64,000 nucleotides of DNA from JAPYTY01 sp036338435 (GTDB taxonomy: Bacteria > Acidobacteriota > UBA6911 > RPQK01 > JADFOI01): assembly GCA_036338435.1 (NCBI GenBank), contig JAYZCG010000009.1, positions 15,556-79,555 of the forward strand, written 5' to 3'. This document shows positions 16,743-26,533 of the stretch, in pieces (positions within the stretch are counted from its first letter, which is position 1; the number at the start of each line of letters is the position of its first letter). A program made the translations under genes and the position numbers. Under the pieces are notes generated by a model. The model searched no databases. It was not told where the DNA came from and saw only the letters and a list, made by a program, of their open reading frames with translations.

Positions 16743-18527
16743 ATGAAACAGACTAAAACCCTTACTCCAACACTACTAGGCGTGTACCTTTTGTTGATTG
16801 CCAGTATTTCAGATCTGGCCGCTGTCGCCCCCCTACCCATGGACTGTAGTGCTCACATTGGATCAACCCGCATTCTGCAGGGACGCACAATTGGCCCCGA
16901 AACCTGTAATATCATTGAAGAACCAGAACTAATCAACTCTTCAGGTGCTCCCTACCGCCGCCGCCGCATTGAAATTAGTGGGTCGATAGAGGGCTACACG
17001 GTGCAAGAACGTCCTCGTTTAGAAATGCTGACTGATCTCCCCGAATTTGCATTAGCTCAGCGGGGAAATCTAGGGCCCTACTACCATGTGATTGGCGACT
17101 ATCATGCAGAGAAAGGAAGTAGTGTGACGCTGTTCCTGCCTAAGTCTAATGTTGACTGGAATGGAAAGCTTTTCGTCCTGGTTCATGGCATGTCCTCCTA
17201 CGGTTCTGTGGGCGAGCTTCAACCTAGAAAGCCGGATCAGTACAACCCTTTGATGGGCGACAATGCATTTGCCGGACTTATGATTGATAAAGGCTATGCT
17301 GTTGCTTACACAAGCCGACCGGCAGCCCGTCATGAAAACGGCGCTAGCGAGAAGGCTACTATGATCGACGGCACGATACTAGATGGGAAAAGTTTTGGGT
17401 ATCACGCGGGTTTAATTCGCGACTGGACTAAAATTTCTGAAAATCTTGTTCAAGCAGAGTTGGGTCGTGCACCGGAACAAACCTATTTCTATGGGAAATC
17501 AGCTGGAGCCAGTCTGGGAAGACTTTTCAACTATGCCCCTGAAGCCAACTATTTCACTGATGGGGAAAGAGTTTTCGATGGCTTTCTGGCTGACGATGCG
17601 GGTGGAGGATGGTATATGCCAACGATTGAGTTCGTGCGACGAGATGCTCCCGATGGTACCTTTCGACTAGAGAAAGATGTTCGAGATCACCTAGTATTTG
17701 ATGAGGCCCACAGAAACTCCTTTTCTCCTCAAATAGATGTTGTACATCAGGCCTATGTCGGCGCTGATTTTGTGGCAGGCGACTATCTTTCAAACAAACG
17801 CAAAAATGTTCGCCTATTAAATAAGAAAGGTTTGGGAAACAAGAGTAGAACTTATGAGATCGTGGGTCTGAGTCACGGTGACGCTGGCACCGTTTGGCCG
17901 GATAAACGGTGGGTTGAGAATCTCGATTTAAGTGGAATTTTCGACTCATTGATTGACGTCTTGGACAATTGGTCAGAAAAAGGAATACAACCAGTCCCCA
18001 CCCGATCCGACGACTACAATCTCGGTGACATTGACCGTGATGGAATATTAGAGAACCCAGCTATCAGACTTCCTGAGATCGCCTGCCCCACCGGAGTTTA
18101 CTATGAATTTCCACTTGGCATCTCAAGACCCGGTAGCACCGGCTTCTCTCCTTACCTGGATGTAGAGCGTTTCCCTATCAACGCCGACACAACTCCTCTC
18201 CTCGCCAAGGATCGAATTCGAAATAGCCTGGGCCGGCCTGATTTCAGGGAAGATTGGTTAGAGCCGCTGGACAACAGAGGTAGACCTCTGGACATGAATC
18301 ACAATCATGTCCGGGATACCCGTGAAACGGTCGAGCAAGCCTGGAAAAGACGAGCTGTGGAAGGTAAGAGACACGGCACCCTAAATCCCGATGAAGTACT
18401 GACACACGCCCGGTATGTGGCCTGTGTGGCCTCAGTGGCTTCGGAGTTATTCACACAGAAATTTCTAAGCGGCAACGCCATGGTGCACTATACCAAAAAG
18501 GCAGTCGAGTCAGCTGTTGGTCGGTGA
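16743..18527 (+). CDS. Exported alpha/beta hydrolase domain protein
   Basis: About 594 residues from the ATG at 16743, which has AGGA nine bases upstream and gives a signal peptide (MKQTKTLTPTLLGVYLLLIA, cleavage near SDLAA). An ATG at 16725 would add six residues. The nucleophile elbow is GKSAG, within YFYGKSAGASLGR near residue 260, in a large insert-rich alpha/beta hydrolase fold resembling the Abhydrolase_10 group; the C-terminal part has the recurring RLPEIACPTGVYYEF segment. Such proteins are esterase-like and mostly uncharacterised. Being exported, it could release acids or alcohols outside the inner membrane for the neighbouring aldolase and dehydrogenase. It converges on the second UbiD gene. 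Confidence 0.8.
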   Translation: MKQTKTLTPTLLGVYLLLIASISDLAAVAPLPMDCSAHIGSTRILQGRTIGPETCNIIEEPELINSSGAPYRRRRIEISGSIEGYTVQERPRLEMLTDLPEFALAQRGNLGPYYHVIGDYHAEKGSSVTLFLPKSNVDWNGKLFVLVHGMSSYGSVGELQPRKPDQYNPLMGDNAFAGLMIDKGYAVAYTSRPAARHENGASEKATMIDGTILDGKSFGYHAGLIRDWTKISENLVQAELGRAPEQTYFYGKSAGASLGRLFNYAPEANYFTDGERVFDGFLADDAGGGWYMPTIEFVRRDAPDGTFRLEKDVRDHLVFDEAHRNSFSPQIDVVHQAYVGADFVAGDYLSNKRKNVRLLNKKGLGNKSRTYEIVGLSHGDAGTVWPDKRWVENLDLSGIFDSLIDVLDNWSEKGIQPVPTRSDDYNLGDIDRDGILENPAIRLPEIACPTGVYYEFPLGISRPGSTGFSPYLDVERFPINADTTPLLAKDRIRNSLGRPDFREDWLEPLDNRGRPLDMNHNHVRDTRETVEQAWKRRAVEGKRHGTLNPDEVLTHARYVACVASVASELFTQKFLSGNAMVHYTKKAVESAVGR

Positions 18528-18593
18528 AGATAGACTTTTTCCTGGGGGGGGTAGGATACACGACCGTACCAACAGTACCCCTAAAGTGCAGAA

Positions 18594-20252
18594 TTATTCA
18601 GATCTGCCGGAGTGAGTAGCCCCCCACTGGGCTCTTAGGGATTTCAATGTGTCCTTTTCCCCGACAGTAACCCTGGTATTCTTTAACTTCTCCTCCAGCC
18701 GACCATACTCACTAGCAGCAGCAAGCTGTGCTTCTTCATCCAAATCGTCCGGCCACAACCCCATCGTATAACCATACCAAGGCTCTCGAGGTGTCAGCTC
18801 AGGAAGCCCCAATTCTTCCCAAATTGTCCTAGCCTGCTCCATGTATTCTTTTTTTGGAAGGGAGAGGGGAGGAAAGTCCGCCTTACGAGTTGCATCGATC
18901 AGGAGGGAAGACTCCTGATGATCGTAGTAACTGGTAGGATGATTTGCCACCATGCCAATCGGAGTTGCTCCAAAGGGCCTATCTCCTACGATTTCGGTAT
19001 CCTTGTGGGGCTGGGAACGATGAGTAATAGACCAAATAACCGCCAAAGGGTCGGCCGGATTAACATCTTCGTCCACGGCAACGATAAGTTTTCCCACTCT
19101 ATCTCCATACTCCAACACTGCATGCATGGCTTCCCTTGGATCTTGTCGGGTCTTCTTCTTCATTCGTAGAACCACATAGGGACGCAGATTGACCAGTGGT
19201 TCCGTCAGGGAAACTTCTAAAACACTAGAGAAACCACGATTATGAAGGTAGCGGTGTATGAGAGTCGACATACCCATGGCCTTTATCTTGGAACTCTCAC
19301 TCGGAGTGACCTGACTTATAATCGAAACCCAGATGGGGTTCTTTCTATGGGTCACACAGCTGAGCTCGAAGACTGGACTAAGAGTTCGCGGATCGACTAC
19401 CCCCATCGATTCTCCAAAAGGGCCCTCCTCTTCTAAGTAAGTAGTGGGAATAACCCCCTCGAAAACGATTTCGGAGGTGGCTGGAACCTCCAAATCAACA
19501 GTCTGACACTTAACCAACTGAACGGGTTCACCCACTAATCCACCCGCTAGACTCATTTCATCCATGGAATGAGGTACCTTTTGGCAAGCTGCATAGGAGA
19601 CCGAAGGGACGGTTCCGACGGCCACTGCAACTTCAAGAGGCTTGCCCATTTTCCGACACTTTTCCCAGTGCTGGGAGAGATCTTGGGGCGTACCGATCAT
19701 GAGCCCACTCAGACCGGGACCACGGATTAAACCTCGGTAATTGCCCATGTTTCTTGCTCCTGTTTCGGGATCCTTGGTAATCCAATGTCCAGCGGTGATG
19801 TAAGGTCCATTATCAAAACCAGGAGTGGAAATAGGGATGGGAAACTCGTTGAAACCGCCGTGACTGAGGAGATCTGGGCCACTATGAATCTCTTCCGTGG
19901 CCGGACCATCCCTAACGATCTCAGGCTCTATGGGGCTGTCCAAAGCACTCTTCCATCGATCAGCCATTTCTTCAGGCTTACATTGGACTCCTAAACAGTA
20001 GATGTCAGCTGATCCTGCCAGTCCACCCACCAAAACAGAACCCTTGTACTTTCTTTTTTGGGAATCTGTGACATTCTCAAAAAGAAAAGCCTTCCGATCC
20101 TCCTCCTCTAACCCTCTAAACTGCCATCGGACCAGGGGTTGAAGTTCTGTGTCTTTGTTAATCTCTCGATCAATACGGAAAAGTTTGTCCTTGTCTTCGA
20201 GTGCCTGAACAAATTCCCGTAGATCTTGGTAATAAGTCTTATTTGATTTCAT
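18594..20252 (-). CDS. UbiD family decarboxylase (second)
   Basis: About 552 residues from the ATG at 20252. A GTG at 20303 would add 17 residues, and no strong ribosome binding site decides between them; I prefer 20252 because the protein then begins just before YYQDLREFVQAL, the normal UbiD N terminus. The prFMN-site NMGNYR and the catalytic EEGPFGES are present. It is far from the UbiD at 389-1897 in sequence and slightly longer, so it is a different subfamily and not a recent copy. It should decarboxylate, or carboxylate, an aromatic or unsaturated acid. It converges with the exported alpha/beta hydrolase and lies downstream of the amidohydrolase D and E genes on the same strand. Confidence 0.92.
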   Translation of the reverse strand: MKSNKTYYQDLREFVQALEDKDKLFRIDREINKDTELQPLVRWQFRGLEEEDRKAFLFENVTDSQKRKYKGSVLVGGLAGSADIYCLGVQCKPEEMADRWKSALDSPIEPEIVRDGPATEEIHSGPDLLSHGGFNEFPIPISTPGFDNGPYITAGHWITKDPETGARNMGNYRGLIRGPGLSGLMIGTPQDLSQHWEKCRKMGKPLEVAVAVGTVPSVSYAACQKVPHSMDEMSLAGGLVGEPVQLVKCQTVDLEVPATSEIVFEGVIPTTYLEEEGPFGESMGVVDPRTLSPVFELSCVTHRKNPIWVSIISQVTPSESSKIKAMGMSTLIHRYLHNRGFSSVLEVSLTEPLVNLRPYVVLRMKKKTRQDPREAMHAVLEYGDRVGKLIVAVDEDVNPADPLAVIWSITHRSQPHKDTEIVGDRPFGATPIGMVANHPTSYYDHQESSLLIDATRKADFPPLSLPKKEYMEQARTIWEELGLPELTPREPWYGYTMGLWPDDLDEEAQLAAASEYGRLEEKLKNTRVTVGEKDTLKSLRAQWGATHSGRSE

Positions 20253-20444
20253 AATAGTCAGGATGTTTTCACCCACCTCAGTTGGCAAGTAGAACGTTTT
20301 CACGCCACCCGACGGTTTGCACGTTCCACATTGGGTTTAGGAAACATGGGAATTGAGTTTCTGCCGCTTGCGACACCTTCCTTTATGTTGTGTTTACTAT
20401 TTTTCCACCTTAACCGTGGAACAGCCCACATGGATAGGTGTAAC

Positions 20445-22169
20445 TTAAAATGCACCAACAGCTTCATGGACCACTTCTCCACCTACTATGGTCATAAGAA
20501 CACGGAGCTTGTCTAAATCCTCCTCAGGAAAAGTCAAATAATCACCTCCTAGGACCACAAGATCGGCTAGCTTGCCCGGCTCGATGGAACCCAGAATGTC
20601 CTCCTCCCCGCTGTAAGCGGCGGCCCAAAGAGTGTACATGTAAAGGGCCTCTTCCCGACTGGCTTTCTCATCAGGATCCATCTGGCGGCCTTTGTCATCC
20701 TTCCGGGTTATCCACCTTTGCATGTTGTAAAGAGGTGCTGCGTAACGACCACGGGTGTCGGCTTCTGCCGCTGGCCTGAGGCCTGCCTCTATCAGGGACT
20801 TGACCGGCTGCATCTTGTAGACCGCATCCATTCCATACATATGAATTAACTTGTCGTTGTTAAAGAGAGCTTTAGAGTAGAGACTAGGAATGACGTCCAT
20901 CGCTTTGATTTTTTCGTAGTGTTCAGGCTTCAGCATCATACCGTGATCGATTCCAAAATGGCGACCGACCAAAGACCTCTCTCTATGTGCTTCTTCAAAG
21001 ACCTCCAGCAATAGAGTGTTGCTCAAATCACCGCTACTGTGTAGCGAGGAAACCGACCACCCATAACGATTAGCCAATAGGATGCTTTGGCGGTCACTAG
21101 TAGCTAAATCACCGCTTTCTTCCCACTTGTTCATGCCGAAAGGTCCATAAGGATCTCCTGGAACCATGTTAATTTTGGCTTGAGAAGTTGCAGCTGAACC
21201 GTTCCCGGCAGTGCCATCCACCACTTGAACTGAGGTCCCAATGATTTTGAACATGTCATTCCCGACGTCAGTTAGGTTGCCTAGCCTCTTCAGGTAGGCC
21301 TCAGCGAATCCATTCTGGCGCAAAAAGTGGTGAGCCACACGGACTCTCATGGTTAGTTCATCCCGCGTCATCAGGTCCCTAAAGACCGACACCGACAAAC
21401 CGCCCGATCGCCCCATTAAAGTGGTCAATCCCATCTCATTGTGGAGTAGAAAGGTATTTTTTTGAGCTTCCAACAAAGATTCTACTTCCGGCCACGGCGC
21501 TAGTTCGAATGTTGGAACCCCAGCAGCAGCTCCTCTTAGTTGGCCTGTCATCTGACCTCTAGCGTCTCTTTCAATGCCGGGGGTATCGACTGGAACTCGT
21601 TTTAAAACAAGGCTGTTTGCTGCAATCTGATCATTTGAAGCTTCGATCCAAAGCATATTCTTGGGAGCAATTTCATCGAGGAGAGTAACGTTTAACTCTT
21701 GTGTCACTACGTCGTTGCTTGGGCCGCTGAGGGCAATGACCTCACCAGGTTGGGCGGCTTGCACACGGGTCCGTAATCCCTCAAGGGCTCCCTCAAGAGT
21801 TTCGTAATTGATCTCCGGTCCATCATTAGCCCTAGCCCCTGGGGGGCGAACCACCCAGGCAGAATGTAGATGGGTATCTATAAATCCGGGCACCACGCTT
21901 CGTCCCTCGAGATCAATGCTCCGAGTCTTGGGACCTGCCATAGCTCTAATCCTGGTACTACCTCCCGAAGCCAAAATTTTTCCGTCTCTAATAGCGACGG
22001 CCTCGACAATCGTGAACTGCTCGTCGGCTGTCAAAATCATGCCATTGTAAAAGACTATATCGGCATACGCGATGACCTCGTCAGGAAGGTCTTGGACATT
22101 CTGAGCCTGTAGAGTACACACACACAATATGGACAACAGTGAGAGCAAAAAAAGACGATTCATTCTCAT
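20445..22169 (-). CDS. Exported YtcJ-like amidohydrolase (paralogue D)
   Basis: 574 residues from the ATG at 22169, which has GGAGG eight bases upstream and gives a signal peptide (MRMNRLFLLSLLSILCVCTL, cleavage near QAQ). Layout as in paralogue B, its closest relative: DTHLH metal motif, SSLHSSGD, GIDHGMM, PAAEAD and SIEPGKLADLVVLGGD. The last third is so close to B that about 64 bases around 20588-20650 differ from B's at two positions only, more alike than the rest of the genes. This suggests recent gene conversion or strong constraint. Paralogue E lies upstream on the same strand. Confidence 0.9.
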   Translation of the reverse strand: MRMNRLFLLSLLSILCVCTLQAQNVQDLPDEVIAYADIVFYNGMILTADEQFTIVEAVAIRDGKILASGGSTRIRAMAGPKTRSIDLEGRSVVPGFIDTHLHSAWVVRPPGARANDGPEINYETLEGALEGLRTRVQAAQPGEVIALSGPSNDVVTQELNVTLLDEIAPKNMLWIEASNDQIAANSLVLKRVPVDTPGIERDARGQMTGQLRGAAAGVPTFELAPWPEVESLLEAQKNTFLLHNEMGLTTLMGRSGGLSVSVFRDLMTRDELTMRVRVAHHFLRQNGFAEAYLKRLGNLTDVGNDMFKIIGTSVQVVDGTAGNGSAATSQAKINMVPGDPYGPFGMNKWEESGDLATSDRQSILLANRYGWSVSSLHSSGDLSNTLLLEVFEEAHRERSLVGRHFGIDHGMMLKPEHYEKIKAMDVIPSLYSKALFNNDKLIHMYGMDAVYKMQPVKSLIEAGLRPAAEADTRGRYAAPLYNMQRWITRKDDKGRQMDPDEKASREEALYMYTLWAAAYSGEEDILGSIEPGKLADLVVLGGDYLTFPEEDLDKLRVLMTIVGGEVVHEAVGAF

Positions 22170-22315
22170 AACGAATTCCTCCAAATCAATTTTAAAATAT
22201 TTATCATATCGGTGAAAATAAATGGAAGACCCTGGCGAACCACAAACACAAAATACAAAATGGACTTGCGGACTGAACCCCGGAATTTGAAGTTCTAAAT
22301 TGTTGCTGCAAACCT

Positions 22316-24040
22316 CTAGCGCTCATATACAACCTTGCCCCCTACAATCGTCAAATCTACTTCCAATTCGGATATTTGATCTTCTGATACGCTCATATAA
22401 TCGCCATCCAACACTGCTAGATCGGCTAACTTGCCAACCTCGATGCTGCCCAGCTTTTTCTCATCTCCTACATAGGCCGCTGCCCAGATTGTTTTCATGC
22501 GTAGAGCATCCTGTCGGGAAACTTTTTGCTCCTTTCCCCAAATCCGATCAGATCCGTCAACACAACGACAGACAGCTTTCCCAACAGTCCATATGGGACG
22601 TCCCAGAGCTTCATCACCCATGTCAGCTTCCACGGTGGGGCGAATACCAAAGTCTAAGTACTTCTTGAGAGGTAACATCTCATTGACATAGTCCGCACCA
22701 AAAACCTCCCGATAGACTGAAGAGCCTTCCCCGTGCAAGTCACTAAAAACGTTTTTGAGGCTACTACTGGGAATTACTCCCAGTTGCCGGATGCGGGAGA
22801 TATCCGCATCGTCAAGTTCCATCATGTGATCCATAGTAAATCGCTGATTCGAGCTCTTCACTATTTGATTCTCTTGTGCTTCTTCAATCAGATCTAGTAT
22901 GGCTCGAACTGCGATATTGCCCTTTATATGGCTATTTGGAGTACTCCACCCGTAACGTAATGCTTCCAATATATCTCGACGTCTTTGTGGCCAGCCCGCA
23001 AGCGTATCTGTGGTAGCCGGTATTTTAGTTGTCCAGTGACCCATGGCTTCTTCCGATCCAGGAACTGCCATGCCACCGCCCGCCCCTGCAATACGGAACC
23101 AATCATCACCAATGTCACTTAGATTCCCGGTATTGGGGAAATTCACAGGACCCGGAAACCCCACTCGCCAACGGACCGTCAAGCCACCTTGAAGCCAGAT
23201 CTCACGCAACGAATTAAATTGGTCGACAGTGATGCGAGTTACTGCCATAGTTAGGCCCCAGCTGTTAACCAAGCCCATTATTTTCTTGTGCCAAAAAATC
23301 TTCTTTTCAACTGGCATCGTATTGATGATATGTTTGCCCAGTTCTATAGCAGCACGATCAGAGATTAGAGTTGAGCCATCCGCAGGCATCCCTGGCATAT
23401 CAGGGGAAATCGTGGCCCATTCCAAGGCTTTTGTGTTGACGATCACTGGCCTTAATTGGGCAGCTGCCACAACTACCACCGGGTTTCGTGGAGCCACCGA
23501 ATCGAGCTTATGACGGGTTACACTTCTAAGAATTCCAGCATTGCGAGCAGGAACTCGAACCAGGTCACCTGAACTTACAGCCTCTACAGCACGTTGTATA
23601 TCCCGCAATGCCTCGTCGGGATCCTCCCAGAGTAAACCTAACAGTTCTACCTTCCCCTCCCACTGTACCCCGTTTTCCTCTAGCAACATGTGACGGAACA
23701 CATAATCACCCAGGTGGTAATGAGTGTCTAGAAACCCAGGTACAACTGTTTTCCCCTTGAGATCAATGATCTGAGTATTAGGACCCGACATTCTCAAGAT
23801 CATAGAATCCTTGCCTACAGCTAGGAAGTGGCTATCTCGGATAGCCACTGCCTGCACTATCGAAAAATCGTCGTCTACGGTTAGGATCTTGCCATTCAAC
23901 AATATGATTTCAGGATAGGACAAAATCTCAGGAGGAAGGTCCTCTAGAGATGTCCCAGGCAGAGAACTCTGGGCGTATCCAGCACAAAAAACGAGTGTAA
24001 AAACCCATGCCCCAAAAAGTTGAAATGCTATTCGGATCAT
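22316..24040 (-). CDS. Exported YtcJ-like amidohydrolase (paralogue E)
   Basis: 574 residues. A signal peptide is seen (MIRIAFQLFGAWVFTLVFCA, cleavage near GYAQ), and GGAGGTGAT lies six bases before the ATG. Metal motif DTHYH near residue 110, likely later ligands in NSHIKGN and TMDHMME, Asp in TVEADMG, and C-terminal EVGKLADLAVLDGD. It keeps the full family layout but is clearly diverged from B and D. It is the upstream member of the E-D pair and may be co-transcribed with D across a 146-base gap. The substrate is unknown. Confidence 0.9.
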   Translation of the reverse strand: MIRIAFQLFGAWVFTLVFCAGYAQSSLPGTSLEDLPPEILSYPEIILLNGKILTVDDDFSIVQAVAIRDSHFLAVGKDSMILRMSGPNTQIIDLKGKTVVPGFLDTHYHLGDYVFRHMLLEENGVQWEGKVELLGLLWEDPDEALRDIQRAVEAVSSGDLVRVPARNAGILRSVTRHKLDSVAPRNPVVVVAAAQLRPVIVNTKALEWATISPDMPGMPADGSTLISDRAAIELGKHIINTMPVEKKIFWHKKIMGLVNSWGLTMAVTRITVDQFNSLREIWLQGGLTVRWRVGFPGPVNFPNTGNLSDIGDDWFRIAGAGGGMAVPGSEEAMGHWTTKIPATTDTLAGWPQRRRDILEALRYGWSTPNSHIKGNIAVRAILDLIEEAQENQIVKSSNQRFTMDHMMELDDADISRIRQLGVIPSSSLKNVFSDLHGEGSSVYREVFGADYVNEMLPLKKYLDFGIRPTVEADMGDEALGRPIWTVGKAVCRCVDGSDRIWGKEQKVSRQDALRMKTIWAAAYVGDEKKLGSIEVGKLADLAVLDGDYMSVSEDQISELEVDLTIVGGKVVYER

Positions 24041-24112
24041 GTATCACCTCCAACACTTAAACACCGAGGGAGCAGACAGTTTAGATCTAACCACTACGTA
24101 GGTTGACTGCTT

Positions 24113-26530
24113 TTATGGATTTAAAAGCCCCCAGATGGCTTCCGATGAAAAAGGCAAGTCCCTAGGCTTGACCCCGAATGGATGTAGGGCATCTTCGATG
24201 GCACTAGCAAGAGCTGCAGGAGATGGGATAGCCGCTCCTTCTCCCGCAGCTTTTTGCCCCAAAGCACTAAATGGAGAAGGCACCTGGTAGTGCTCAATTT
24301 CGACCTCAGGAATTTCCATGGTAGAAGCCTTCGAGCAATCGGTTAAAGTGAGCGTTAACAACTGCCCTTCGGAGTCATATACGAATCCTTCCCCTAGAGC
24401 AACTGAAATTCCATGGGCAACGGATCCGTAGATCTGCCCATCCACTACCCCTGGATTGATGATAGTGCCATTGTCGCTCACAATAACATAACGGACAACC
24501 TGAGTACGGCCGGTCTCAATATCAACTTCCACCACAGCTGCATGGGCCGCTGCCGAAAAAGTGAATTGTGCACGTACGCGACCCTGTTTATCTGGCAACA
24601 TAAAAGGCTCAGCGTGGGGGAACTTGTAGTAGTAAGTAGTTTCCAAACCTCCCTCTACATCTTCCGGTATATAAGATTGGTTCCCGTAGGCAAGTTTCCC
24701 CAACCTCTTTAAGGTTACATTCTGGTCAGCTGACTCTTTAGAGGAAACGAGGTCCCCCTCAATGGTCAACTCTTCGGGAACAGTCGAGAGTATATGAGAA
24801 GCGAGTTTTAAAATTTTTTCACGTAGTTGCAGAGAAGCACCATGAACCGCCCCGATGTCATAAAGGTGGAAATTGTTCCCAGTGTTGGACGAGCCAACGC
24901 CCCAGGGCGATAGCCGACTATCCCAACTACTCACCACATTAATCTGTTCTGGAGAAACTCCTAAGGCTTCCGCCACTACTTGAGATGTAGTGGTTTCATG
25001 AAACTGGCCGCAACTAGGCGCACCCAAAACAACGGTTATAGTTCCATTCCTCTCAAGTTTGAGGGTAGCGCCCTCCACTCCTCCTGCTCCCGGCATTTCC
25101 TTAGCATCCGGAAAGATAGCCATATCACGTGCCGCGTTTCTACCTCCTGGCTCTAACCCAACTACCACCCCAACACCTATGTATCGGCCTTCCTTTCTCG
25201 CCTTTGTCTGCCCAGCCTTCACTTTTTCAAACTCAACGTTCTTCAGGGCTCTCTTGAGCAATTCGGGATAATCACCACTATCGTATACATTCCCATTGGG
25301 CGCCTGATAGGGAAACTCGTCCGGCTGAACTAGGTTGACCAGTCGCACATCGGCAGGACTCATCCCTAGTTCCTCCGCTATACGATCCATTATGCGTTCC
25401 CAAATGAAACACATACTCGGCTTACCAATACCTCGATTAGGCACGACTGGACACTTGTTGGTTACAACCGCTTGGCCTTCGAGACGCAAGCTTTTTACTT
25501 TGTATGTACTAAACAAATTATTCAGTTTGTTGGTGAAATGGATGGTCAACGTGCTAACCGAGCCACCCACATCGTCTATTTCCTGAATGCTCAACCCCAG
25601 CACAGTCCCGTCCTCTTTGATAGCTGCTTCCACATCGAATTCCATCCCACATGACTGTCCTGCAGCTAGCATGTGCTCGCTACGATCTTCGATCCACTTA
25701 ACAGGCCTACCGGTTTGCAGTGCCATCAGACTGGTTAATACGATGTACTTACGAATGAGATGGATCTTCTGACCAAAACCACCTCCAATATCTGGGATAA
25801 CTACCCGATAGTCTTCCAAACTGAGTGCCTCTGACAGAGCGTCATAGACAACCTCAGGATTTTGCCCATTACACCAAACATCCAACTGGTGACTGACGGC
25901 GTCAAAAGAAGCAAGGCAACCTAGAGGCTCCAGAGGAGTCGAACTATAGCGATGAGTCTTCAGACTTTCCCGAACAAGCCGATCTGCTGATTGAAAAGCC
26001 TCCTCCACATCTCCATAAGAAACCCCTCCCTTCCAGGCAACATTAGAACCCAATTCCTCAAAAAGGAGAGGGGCCGAAGACTCCATTGCCTCGCGGGAAT
26101 CCATCACTGTGGGGAGCGGTTCATACTCAACAGAAATGAGCTCCAGGGCATCCTCTGCGATGGAGCGACTTTGGGCAGCCAGCATCGCTATTGGCTCACC
26201 TAGGTAGCGGACTTTATCAATGGCTGTGGCATATTCAGTAACAGGCTTTCGCAGCCCTGCGGCATAGCGTCCCGGTTTAAATGGGCGAGTCTTCTGCTTA
26301 ACTACATCAGGAGTAACAACGGCAACCACACCAGGTACTTCCAACGCTTCCTGGGCATCTACTTTAAGAATGCGAGCATGGGGATATGTGCTACGAAGCA
26401 CTATCCCGTGTAACATCCCCGGAAGAGTAAAATCGTCGGTAAATTGCCCGCGGCCACTGACGTGGCGAGGACCCTCTTTACTACGAATGGTTTTACCCAG
26501 ATATTTGGTTTCAGTCACCCTTGCTCCCAC
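24113..26530 (-). CDS. Molybdenum hydroxylase large subunit (xanthine dehydrogenase family)
   Basis: 805 residues, the usual size of the molybdopterin-binding subunit that hydroxylates aromatic heterocycles, aldehydes or CO with Mo-cofactor in the cytoplasm. Visible are the N-terminal GRGQFTDDFTLPGMLHGIVL, the molybdopterin motif GGGFGQK, RGIGKPSMCF at the MCD-binding segment, and the active-site Glu in AAGEGAAIPSP. The CO-dehydrogenase signature AYRCSFR is absent, so it is not a form I CO dehydrogenase. The start is a GTG four bases after the stop of the small subunit, so translation is coupled. No FAD-binding medium subunit gene is adjacent; one may be elsewhere, or electrons leave by another route. 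Confidence 0.92.
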   Translation of the reverse strand: MGARVTETKYLGKTIRSKEGPRHVSGRGQFTDDFTLPGMLHGIVLRSTYPHARILKVDAQEALEVPGVVAVVTPDVVKQKTRPFKPGRYAAGLRKPVTEYATAIDKVRYLGEPIAMLAAQSRSIAEDALELISVEYEPLPTVMDSREAMESSAPLLFEELGSNVAWKGGVSYGDVEEAFQSADRLVRESLKTHRYSSTPLEPLGCLASFDAVSHQLDVWCNGQNPEVVYDALSEALSLEDYRVVIPDIGGGFGQKIHLIRKYIVLTSLMALQTGRPVKWIEDRSEHMLAAGQSCGMEFDVEAAIKEDGTVLGLSIQEIDDVGGSVSTLTIHFTNKLNNLFSTYKVKSLRLEGQAVVTNKCPVVPNRGIGKPSMCFIWERIMDRIAEELGMSPADVRLVNLVQPDEFPYQAPNGNVYDSGDYPELLKRALKNVEFEKVKAGQTKARKEGRYIGVGVVVGLEPGGRNAARDMAIFPDAKEMPGAGGVEGATLKLERNGTITVVLGAPSCGQFHETTTSQVVAEALGVSPEQINVVSSWDSRLSPWGVGSSNTGNNFHLYDIGAVHGASLQLREKILKLASHILSTVPEELTIEGDLVSSKESADQNVTLKRLGKLAYGNQSYIPEDVEGGLETTYYYKFPHAEPFMLPDKQGRVRAQFTFSAAAHAAVVEVDIETGRTQVVRYVIVSDNGTIINPGVVDGQIYGSVAHGISVALGEGFVYDSEGQLLTLTLTDCSKASTMEIPEVEIEHYQVPSPFSALGQKAAGEGAAIPSPAALASAIEDALHPFGVKPRDLPFSSEAIWGLLNP

Positions 26531-26533
26531 ATG

